A program made the translations under genes and the position numbers. A stretch of 64,000 nt of DNA, taken from assembly GCA_032123755.1 (NCBI GenBank), contig JAQBES010000043.1, positions 50,288 through 114,287 of the forward strand. Direction: 5' to 3'. Below are positions 57,772 to 64,000 of the stretch, in pieces. The stretch is from Palsa-1315 sp032123755. Lineage in GTDB: Bacteria; Nitrospirota; Nitrospiria; Nitrospirales; Nitrospiraceae. The number at the start of each line of letters is the position of its first letter. The stretch's first letter is position 1. The notes under the pieces are model-generated. The model was not told the origin of the DNA, searched no databases, and was given only the letters and a program-made list of their open reading frames with translations.

Positions 57772-57895
57772 TAGGCTGCTGAAACAGCCCGCCAGCTTCG
57801 TTATCGCATCGTTCAGACCCTCAACGTGCCACAAGGGTACGCCTCGGGCCTTCACTCGCTGTGGCCTTGCTGGACAGACTGTTTGAGCAGCCTGC
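57769..57895. repeat. Family B repeat, copy 3
   Basis: TAGTAGGCTGCTGAAACAG at the left, CTGTTTGAGCAGCCTGC at the right; the ends again show compensatory changes (GGCTGCTGAAACAG/CTGTTTGAGCAGCC). Internal words TATCGCATCG, GTACGCCT and GGCCTTGCTGGA match the other copies. The left TAG is the MoaD-like stop codon. hrpB on the other strand ends 23 nt away. Confidence 0.85.
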
Positions 57896-57917
57896 GGGAG
57901 TGTGCTCCTAAGGAGGA

Positions 57918-60434
57918 CTAGCGCGTCCGGCGTTTCGCTTTGGCAGTCGGCATGGCGGTGAACGGATCGTCGGGCCATGAGTGTTTGGGATAGCGGCCAC
58001 GGAGTTCTTTTTTGACGTCAAGATAGGTCGACTTCCAGAAGCTGGAGAGATCCTTGGTGATTTGGACGGGCCGACGTGCCGGTGATAGGAGATGCAGCAT
58101 GACCGGAATCTTCCCATCGACGAGACGGGGCGTGTCCTTGCAGCCGAACATTTCTTGCAACCGCACAGCCAGGATGGGCAGGTCGGTCGTTTCGTATTCC
58201 ACGCGCACATTCGACCCGCTCGGGACGGTCATGTGCGTGGGGGCCCACCGTTCGAGTTGGCGTGACTGCTCCCAGGAGAGGAGCGCGTGCAACGGCTGGG
58301 TGAGATCGAGCCGCGTGACGCGGTCGAGCGTCGTCAGGCCGGATAGATAGGGCCCAAGCCAGTCGTTGAGCGTTTGTAGCAAGGCTTCGTCCGACAGATC
58401 GGGCCATCGTGACTCTTGTCCTTCGATCCGGCGTAGAAATGCCACTCGCGCCCGCCATTGACGAAGCTCAGTAGTCCAGGCCAGTTTGTCGAGTCCCGCC
58501 CGACGAATGCCCTGTAATAATGCCGTCGAAATTGTCGAAGGATCCGGCTTCGAGAGCCCCTGCTCAGACAGAATGAGCGAACCCATTCTTTGTTGTCTCG
58601 TCGCACGAACCACCTGTGCCGTGTCATCCCACGCCACCTCATCCACCACTCGAATCTGATCTGCATAGAGGGTCTCAAGATCGTGGAACTGTACCGGCGT
58701 GGCCAGATTGATCCTGGCCCATTGCGCCCCGCCGTCCAGGTCGGCAATGACTAGATAGTCTTCCGACATGAGCAGATCAGGGTTCGCAAAGAAAGCGCCA
58801 CGGCCATTGGCCATAAGATAGCGTGCGTCATTTCCGTGTTGGCGTTGGGCGATGCGATCAGGATAGGCAAGGGCGAGCAAGAGCCCAACCTCATCGAGGC
58901 TTTCCTGACGATTCGAGCGAGCAGATCGGGGAAGTTGTCGTTGCCATAGGTTGGCCGTGCGTGTGACTCGCTGACAGGCGGCGCGGTCGATGGTCGCACC
59001 GGCAGCGTGATCATGCTGTCCATGCAAAATATCCAAGCGGAGTCGCAGGTCGGCGTTGCGCCAGCCGGAGGGGCCTCGCAGAATATCTCGTTCACTGAGC
59101 AGGGCAGCGAGTTCACAGGCAAGATTGCCGAGCTGCAACGGAACTGACTTGAGCAGCATGTGAGCGAGCCGTGGATGGAGCGGTAGCTCGGCCATCTGTG
59201 TTCCGTGCGCCGTGATCTGCCCCGCTGCATCGAGTGCGCCGAGACCGGTGAGCAACTCTCTCGCCTGGGCCACAGCCCCGGCCGGTGGGGGAGTGAGCCA
59301 GGACAACTCGGCTGGATTGGTTGTGCCCCAGAGAGCCAATTCGAGTAGCAGCGGCGCCAGGTCTGCGTCGAGCATTTCCGGGGGGCGCCGCGGGGCTAAC
59401 GATTGGTGCTCCGCAGAGGTCCAGAGGCGCACACAGACGCCCGGCTCGAGACGCCCGGCCCGGCCACGGCGTTGCTCGGCAGAATCCTTGGTGACGCGGA
59501 TGGTTTCCAGTCTCGTGAGTCCCGATCGTGGATCGAAGCGAGGCACGCGCAACAATCCGGCATCGATCACGACGCGCACGCCATCGATCGTCAAACTGGT
59601 CTCAGCAATCGAGGTGGCCAGCACGATTGCTCTCGTGCCCGCTTGAGTCGGAGCGATCGCGCGGTCCTGTGCCTCTTGCGGCAGGTCGCCATGGAGCGGC
59701 GCGATGAGGATCTGCGAACCCAAATTCAGATCAAGAAGCTTTCGTTCGACACGGCGGATTTCTGCCATGCCTGGCAGAAAGACCAAGAGACTGCCTTGGT
59801 CCTGTGCGAGCGAGCGCTTGATTGATTGTACGACTGCCACATCGAGATGACCGGAGAGCGGCTGGTCGAGGTAAAGTGTTTCGACGGGGAAGAGCCGGCC
59901 GTCGCAAGCGATCACCGGCGCCTGACCCAAGAGGTCCGCGACTGGCCCACAATCCAACGTGGCCGACATCACGAGCAGGCGGAGGTCCTGGCGAAAGAGC
60001 CGTTGCGCTTCGAGACAGAGGGCCAGGCCTGTATCGGCCTGCAGGCTCCGTTCGTGGAATTCATCGAAGAGGACGATCGCGTAAGCGCTGAGCGCAGGAT
60101 CGTCCTGGAGCAGACGGACGAGGATGCCTTCCGTGACCACTTCAATTCTGGTCTTGGACCCCACCTTCGTATCGAGCCGCATGCGATAGCCAACCGTTCC
60201 GCCGACCGATTCACCCAGCGCAGCTGCCATGCGATGAGCCGCCGCACGGGCGGCAAGCCGCCGCGGTTCCAGCATGAGCAGCGTCTTTCCGTCAAGCCAG
60301 GGAGCATCGAGCAAGGCCAGCGGCACCCGCGTCGTTTTACCGGCGCCAGGTGGCGCGGTCAGCAGCGCATTCCGACCCTCTGTCAGCGTGCGACGAAGTG
60401 CCGGCAGCACATCTTCTATTGGGAGCCTGAACAT
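57918..60434 (-). CDS. hrpB: ATP-dependent RNA helicase HrpB
   Basis: 838 residues from ATG 60434. DEAH-type helicase: Walker A APPGAGKTTRVPLAL (27-41), DEFHERSLQADTGLAL, VLATSIAETSLTIDGVRVV and QRRGRAGRLEPGVCVRLW. The C-terminal half has the HrpB-specific LPLHPRLAHMLLKS and TDLPILAVRLQEMFGC. The start MFRLPIEDVLPALRRTL agrees with HrpB proteins; two Met codons up to 18 codons earlier are possible. HrpB is a common accessory helicase with poorly known targets. It does not share an operon with its neighbours. Confidence 0.93.
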   Translation of the reverse strand: MFRLPIEDVLPALRRTLTEGRNALLTAPPGAGKTTRVPLALLDAPWLDGKTLLMLEPRRLAARAAAHRMAAALGESVGGTVGYRMRLDTKVGSKTRIEVVTEGILVRLLQDDPALSAYAIVLFDEFHERSLQADTGLALCLEAQRLFRQDLRLLVMSATLDCGPVADLLGQAPVIACDGRLFPVETLYLDQPLSGHLDVAVVQSIKRSLAQDQGSLLVFLPGMAEIRRVERKLLDLNLGSQILIAPLHGDLPQEAQDRAIAPTQAGTRAIVLATSIAETSLTIDGVRVVIDAGLLRVPRFDPRSGLTRLETIRVTKDSAEQRRGRAGRLEPGVCVRLWTSAEHQSLAPRRPPEMLDADLAPLLLELALWGTTNPAELSWLTPPPAGAVAQARELLTGLGALDAAGQITAHGTQMAELPLHPRLAHMLLKSVPLQLGNLACELAALLSERDILRGPSGWRNADLRLRLDILHGQHDHAAGATIDRAACQRVTRTANLWQRQLPRSARSNRQESLDEVGLLLALAYPDRIAQRQHGNDARYLMANGRGAFFANPDLLMSEDYLVIADLDGGAQWARINLATPVQFHDLETLYADQIRVVDEVAWDDTAQVVRATRQQRMGSLILSEQGLSKPDPSTISTALLQGIRRAGLDKLAWTTELRQWRARVAFLRRIEGQESRWPDLSDEALLQTLNDWLGPYLSGLTTLDRVTRLDLTQPLHALLSWEQSRQLERWAPTHMTVPSGSNVRVEYETTDLPILAVRLQEMFGCKDTPRLVDGKIPVMLHLLSPARRPVQITKDLSSFWKSTYLDVKKELRGRYPKHSWPDDPFTAMPTAKAKRRTR

Positions 60435-60522
60435 GATAGATTCAGCGATCATCAGATCAAGCTGGTTGCGGAAAAACTCTCCAGGCACGCCAGCGCGTCA
60501 CATGTTCGCACGTCTAGCATAA

Positions 60523-60652
60523 GCCCGGTCTGTCTGGTTCATCTGGTCTCTCCGGTCTATCTGGCTGGTCTGGATCAACCAAATAGACCAGACAGACCGA
60601 ACAGAGCAAATCAACAAGACTGGCTGGCTGGCTGACTTTTCAGCAGCCTGCC
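60523..60652. repeat. Family D palindrome, copy 2, plus a family B end
   Basis: Left arm (60525-60573) contains GGTCTGTCTGGTTCATCTGG and GGTCTATCTGGCTGG; right arm (60574-60618) contains AACCAAATAGACCAGACAGACC. At 60637-60652 CTTTTCAGCAGCCTGCC is the right end of a family B element. It sits between hrpB and the 65-residue gene, which diverge. Confidence 0.65.
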
Positions 60653-60696
60653 AGACTGTATCAGACTCGCGGCTAGGACGAAACGGACACCGAGAC

Positions 60697-60894
60697 ATGG
60701 CCGAGCATCGATGGACCACGGAGAAACCCACTGTAGCCGGATGGTACTGGTTCCGTGGCCCGGCACATGAAGCAGACCCCTTTATTGTGCAAGTCGATGA
60801 GGTCGGGCAGTTTCAATGGCCGGACGGCGGGTTTCAGGAAGTGACGCTGGCCAAAGGAGAGTGGGCGGGGCCGATTCAACCGCCAGAAGAGTAA
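60697..60894 (+). CDS. Small soluble protein of unknown function
   Basis: 65 residues. Pattern: WTTEKPTVAGWYWFRGPAHE, VQVDEVGQFQWPDGGFQEV and GEWAGPIQPPEE. The PTVAGWYW start and GEWAGPI end look like the small DUF551-like proteins that recognise nothing known to me, often found near mobile or accessory genes. No signal peptide or Cys pair. Coding status is supported by its regular third-position composition and coherent composition only. Confidence 0.55.
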   Translation: MAEHRWTTEKPTVAGWYWFRGPAHEADPFIVQVDEVGQFQWPDGGFQEVTLAKGEWAGPIQPPEE

Positions 60895-60924
60895 AAGGAA
60901 GCCTAGGGCCCTTGGGAGATTTCC

Positions 60925-60976
60925 CTGCTTCCGGAACGCGCACGATGAAGCTGTGCTCGTTCGACGGCCGCAATAG
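60925..60976. repeat. Family C repeat, copy 1
   Basis: CTGCTTCCGGAACGCGCACG, then ATGAAGCTGTGCTCGTTCGA and CGGCCGCAATAG. Matches 63024-63086 and 63865-63964 in the core GAACGCGCACGRTGAAGC and GTKCGTTCGA. It begins about 30 nt after the stop of the small gene at 60697. Confidence 0.65.
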
Positions 60977-61250
60977 AAACCTCACAAGCGCCCAACGCAC
61001 AGAAAGTGGAGCAGTTGGAAACCCCTTAGGAGAGCGAACACGAGCAGGCTTGGAGGGAGCATTGATAGAAGGCCTTCGCCTTGGAAGCAGTCCCTTCCTG
61101 GCGTGACCGATGGTGGGTAGGTGTGCACAGAGACTTTTTTGTTGGCCTGCTATCTCTTCTCGGTGGAACCGCAGTAATATGACGACTACTCGGTAGCAGT
61201 CCGACTATACGTAACCAGCATACATTTCAGAAAGGCCGTCGATACATTCT
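60977..61250. other. Leader region of the DEAD-box helicase gene
   Basis: No gene seen. A 274-nt stretch follows the family C repeat and precedes ATG 61251. It contains GGCCTTCGCCTTGG and short T runs (ACTTTTTTGTTGG) but no promoter I would defend. Confidence 0.35.
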
Positions 61251-63020
61251 ATGAAACATGAGACCACCCACCCACTGACGGAAACGCCGGCGAAGGGCTT
61301 TTCTCCTGGCTTCGCGGCGCTGGGCCTGGAAGCAGCCCTGCTGACCACACTCGACACGTTGGGGTATGAAGAGCCCACGCCGATCCAGCGGGAAGCAATC
61401 CCTCCGTTGTTGGCAGGCCGCGATCTCTTGGGCCAAGCGGCAACCGGGACCGGCAAGACAGCGGCTTTTACGCTGCCACTGCTCCAGCGCATCGCCCATT
61501 CAGCACGGCGCTGCCCCTCCGTGCTCATCCTGGTACCGACCAGAGAGTTGGCCATGCAGGTCGCCGAAGCCGTCACGCGCTATGGCAAAGAATTAAAGAT
61601 TTCCGTGCTCCCGGTCTATGGAGGACAGGTAATCGGTCAGCAGCTCCATGCGCTCAAGCGCGGTGTCGATATCGTCGTGGCGACGCCCGGGCGGGCGCTG
61701 GATCATATCCGCCGAAAAACGCTGCAACTCAAGACGATTCAGACGGTCGTGCTGGACGAGGCCGATGAAATGCTCGACATGGGGTTTGCTGAGGATCTGG
61801 ACGCCATTCTGGAACAGACACCCAAAGAGCGGCAGACCGCGTTGTTCTCCGCTACCATGCCGCTCCGGATCGCCGCCATTGCCAAACGTCATCTCAAGGA
61901 GCCGGTCGAGATCAGGATTGCCAAGGAGCCGCTCAAGGCGGGCGCCGCTCCACGCGTGCACCAAACGGCCTATATCGTCGCCAGGCCGCATAAGGAAGCG
62001 GCACTGGCTCGTATTCTGGACATGGAGGCTCCGAAGTCGGCCCTCGTGTTCTGCCGCACCCGTATCGAAGTCGATGAACTCACGGCCATGTTGACAGGCC
62101 GTGGGCACAAGGCCGAAGCGATTCATGGCGGTATGAATCAGCCCCAGCGCGATCGCGTGATGAGCGCGTTCCGGTCCGGGCAGACCGAACTTCTTGTCGC
62201 CACCGATGTAGCGGCGCGGGGGTTGGATATTCCGTCCGTGTCGCATGTGGTGAACTACGATCTGCCCATGTCTCCAGAAGGCTATGTCCATCGGATCGGG
62301 CGGACCGGGCGGGCCGGGCGTGAAGGGGCGGCGATCACCGTCATCGATCCACGCGAGCAGCGGTTGCTGTGGAACATCGAGCAGCTTACGAAAGCAAAAA
62401 TTGTCGTGACTCCAGTGCCGACCGTCGCCGACCTTCGCAAGAAACGGCTCGCACGAACCAAGAGTGCGATTGAAGAAGTGCTCGCGGCCGGTGACCTGGA
62501 CCTGTTCCGTGCCATTGTCGCATCGCTTGCCGAACAGGGAGACCCGCTGGAGGTGGCGGCGGCAGCCATCAAACTCGTTTTTCGCATGCAGGGCGGGGAG
62601 CGGAAGGAATACGATATTCCGGCAGTGTCGAGCAGGCAGCCGGAGCGGCCATCGATGGCGCGGCGCCCCATGGGAGATCCTCGAGGGAGGGCCGGTGGCA
62701 TGATGCCGCGAGAGGGGCAGGGCAGGCCGTTCAACCCGCCTGGTCGTGGCGGACGAACAGCAGGCATGGCGAAGGTGTATATCGGCGCAGGCCGGGAGGC
62801 CGGGATCCGGCCAGGCGACCTTGTCGGGGCGATTGCCAACGAGGCCGGACTCAATGCGAATGTGATCGGGGCCGTCGAAGTGATGGATCGATTCTCGCTG
62901 GTAGAAGTGCCGGAAGTGTTGGCCCGGGAGATCATCGAGACTCTCAGCCGGACCAGGATCAAAGGACAGAAGGTGGCAGTGAGATTGTTTCTGGAACAGC
63001 CAAGGGGTGGGAGGGCATAG
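61251..63020 (+). CDS. DEAD-box RNA helicase, DbpA/CsdA-like
   Basis: 589 residues. Q motif YEEPTPIQREAIPPLL, motif I AATGTGKTAAF, motif Ia PTRELAMQ, motif II VLDEADEMLDMGF, SATMP, VATDVAARGLDIP and HRIGRTGRAG. A linker rich in Arg, Gly and Pro (near 475-515) leads to a C-terminal RNA-binding domain of the DbpA type (KVYIGAGREAGIRPGDLVGA, VEVMDRFSLVEVPEVLA). It unwinds RNA in ribosome assembly or cold adaptation. Family C repeats lie on both sides of it. Confidence 0.93.
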   Translation: MKHETTHPLTETPAKGFSPGFAALGLEAALLTTLDTLGYEEPTPIQREAIPPLLAGRDLLGQAATGTGKTAAFTLPLLQRIAHSARRCPSVLILVPTRELAMQVAEAVTRYGKELKISVLPVYGGQVIGQQLHALKRGVDIVVATPGRALDHIRRKTLQLKTIQTVVLDEADEMLDMGFAEDLDAILEQTPKERQTALFSATMPLRIAAIAKRHLKEPVEIRIAKEPLKAGAAPRVHQTAYIVARPHKEAALARILDMEAPKSALVFCRTRIEVDELTAMLTGRGHKAEAIHGGMNQPQRDRVMSAFRSGQTELLVATDVAARGLDIPSVSHVVNYDLPMSPEGYVHRIGRTGRAGREGAAITVIDPREQRLLWNIEQLTKAKIVVTPVPTVADLRKKRLARTKSAIEEVLAAGDLDLFRAIVASLAEQGDPLEVAAAAIKLVFRMQGGERKEYDIPAVSSRQPERPSMARRPMGDPRGRAGGMMPREGQGRPFNPPGRGGRTAGMAKVYIGAGREAGIRPGDLVGAIANEAGLNANVIGAVEVMDRFSLVEVPEVLAREIIETLSRTRIKGQKVAVRLFLEQPRGGRA

Positions 63021-63023
63021 TCA

Positions 63024-63086
63024 GGCTGCCCTTCTTGCTCGCAGAACGCGCACGATGAAGCGGTGTTCGTTCGATACGCGCAGTAG
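63024..63086. repeat. Family C repeat, copy 2
   Basis: Starts three bases after the helicase stop: GGCTGCCCTTCTTGCTCGCA, GAACGCGCACGATGAAGCGG, TGTTCGTTCGATACGCGCAG. Nearly identical to copy 3 at 63865. Confidence 0.8.
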
Positions 63087-63193
63087 CAGTAGCGGAGTAA
63101 TGGGTGATCCCTGATTTCCCCATTCTGTCTCATAGGGTAATAGTCCTACACAATTAGGTCCCATTTTCACCACAAGCAATGGAGGAAGACGTG

Positions 63194-63862
63194 ATGAGCG
63201 GCAACCAGGCCGATTCCATGCTGCGACTTATGAGCCTGATGTTCCGAGCCCACCCCTGGCATGGGGTCTCGATTGGAGACCAGGCCCCTGAGGTGGTGAC
63301 GGCGTACATTGAAATCGTGCCGACCGACACGGTGAAATACGAAGTCGATAAGGTGAGCGGCTTTCTCAAGGTCGATCGCCCGCAGCGATTCTCGAACTAT
63401 TGCCCCGTCTATTACGGACTGGTTCCGCAAACCCACTGCGGCGACGGGGTTGCGGCGTTGTTTGCTGCACGGGCTAAGCGTAAGGGTGTCGTGGGAGATG
63501 GTGATCCCCTCGATATCTGCGTTCTCACGGAGAAGACGATTCCGCACAGCGACATTCTCCTCACGGCTTTGCCTATCGGGGGGCTCAGCATGGCGGACGG
63601 TGGCGAGGCGGACGACAAGATCATCGCCGTCATGAAAGACGATGCGACTTACGGCGGCTATACCGATATCAGTCAGGTTCCGCTGGCCCTCCTCGATCGT
63701 CTGCAGCACTATTTCCTGACCTATAAGAGTGCGCCAGGCACCATCCACCATAAAGTCGAAATTACGAGTCTGTATGGTCGTGAGGAAGCCTTGAAGGTGA
63801 TCCGCACCAGCCATCAGGATTACAAAGCGAAATTTCCTGAATTGGAAATGCGGTGGGGGTAA
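63194..63862 (+). CDS. Inorganic pyrophosphatase family protein
   Basis: 222 residues. The type I PPase signature DGDPLDICVL is present, preceded by YCPVYYGLVPQT and followed by PIGGLSMADGGEADDKIIAV and KFPELEMRWG. It hydrolyses pyrophosphate with Mg. It is longer than the usual 175-180 residues because of an N-terminal stretch (MLRLMSLMFRAHPWHGVSIG), a form known among type I enzymes in some groups. ATG 63194 fits the ribosome site GGAGGAAG; an in-frame ATG at 63179 would place that site inside the gene. Confidence 0.9.
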   Translation: MSGNQADSMLRLMSLMFRAHPWHGVSIGDQAPEVVTAYIEIVPTDTVKYEVDKVSGFLKVDRPQRFSNYCPVYYGLVPQTHCGDGVAALFAARAKRKGVVGDGDPLDICVLTEKTIPHSDILLTALPIGGLSMADGGEADDKIIAVMKDDATYGGYTDISQVPLALLDRLQHYFLTYKSAPGTIHHKVEITSLYGREEALKVIRTSHQDYKAKFPELEMRWG

Positions 63863-63864
63863 AA

Positions 63865-63964
63865 GGGCAGCCTCACTGGTCCTTCTTGCTCGCAGAACGC
63901 GCACGGTGAAGCGGTGCTCGTTCGATGCGCGCAGTATAGGGCAGCCTGGCCGCACCTTCCTTGA
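63865..63964. repeat. Family C repeat, copy 3, flanked by short direct repeats
   Basis: The core (CCTTCTTGCTCGCAGAACGC, GCACGGTGAAGCGGTGCTCG, TTCGATGCGCGCAG) is flanked by AGGGCAGCCT at 63864-63873 and 63938-63947, so it may have arrived by insertion or slippage. It begins directly after the pyrophosphatase stop. The remaining bases to 64000 show no gene. Confidence 0.75.
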
Positions 63965-64000
63965 GAGGGTGTGAGGCGATAGGGGGAGGATTGAAGGCCC

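Noticed and set aside
60523..60620. Possible CRISPR-like or tandem array in family D
   Set aside because: Words of 6-9 bases repeat without regular spacers and the two sides are reverse complements; it is a hairpin, not a CRISPR array, and no cas gene is present.
59826..60635. 269-codon plus-strand frame
   Set aside because: Antisense to hrpB and ending in low-complexity family D repeat translation; no recognisable domain.
61593..62291. 232-codon minus-strand frame
   Set aside because: Lies antisense to the helicase core with motifs I to VI intact; no separate ribosome site.

Overview
The window is about 58-60% G+C by eye and gene-dense. It looks like a chromosome segment of a Gram-negative bacterium with an outer membrane: it carries LptF, LptG, LpxD and a TonB receptor. 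The gene set (WbqC, PIG-L and DegT glycan cassette, two cobalamin riboswitches, a ChpA-like chemosensory cluster, HrpB, a four-cysteine L28) and the style of the intergenic repeats remind me of Nitrospira (Nitrospirota). That is an inference from memory, not a measured placement.

Layout. Positions 1-13738: a plus-strand operon for a surface polysaccharide or other glycan, largely linked by ATGA/GTGA overlaps. It holds four SAM methyltransferases (the first cut by the window edge), a GT4 glycosyltransferase, a small membrane protein, an asparagine synthetase, a double-GT4 fusion, a membrane-anchored PHP-domain protein, WbqC, a PIG-L deacetylase, a DegT aminotransferase and a WecA/MraY-type initiating transferase. 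Positions 13780-21559: housekeeping genes (mtnA, ndk, a TPR/glycosidase-like lipoprotein, gcvH, lpdA, a ComEA-like protein, tyrS, tRNA-Gly(CCC), rpmB, a SemiSWEET). Positions 21561-29592: an unknown anchored protein, then a B12 regulon of two cobalamin riboswitches, a BtuF/C/D importer, a BtuB-like receptor and a PduO-type adenosyltransferase. Positions 30169-43660: a periplasmic c-heme protein, then a Pil-Chp-like chemosensory cluster (CheY, CheW, MCP, CheA with three Hpt domains and a receiver, two CheW, a receiver with a long coiled coil, a degenerate Hpt-like protein, an ExeA-like ATPase, and an HD-GYP protein fused to a paralogue of the Hpt-like module). Positions 45122-50210, minus strand: lptF-lptG-fabF-acp-lpxD, a lipid A supply and LPS export operon. 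Positions 50508-63862: cold-shock protein, large TPR protein, 2-hydroxyacid dehydrogenase, a frame-split GlcD/Fe-S oxidoreductase, a MoaD-like protein, HrpB, a DEAD-box helicase and an inorganic pyrophosphatase.

The main structure beyond genes is a set of short palindromic intergenic repeats with position rules. Family A (GAGGTTGAGG words) lies 17 to about 70 nt upstream of four start codons. Family B (about 130 bp, TAGCAGGATGCTG ends) starts exactly at the TAG stop codon of the preceding gene, three complete copies plus an end fragment. Family C follows stop codons. Family D (TCTGG/CCAGA words) and family E (GTGAATCG words) also occur, and E-type hairpins sit inside both cobalamin riboswitches. 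The strongest candidate for an undescribed protein system is the chemosensory cluster coupled to an ExeA ATPase and to two paralogous Hpt-like modules, one of them fused to HD-GYP.
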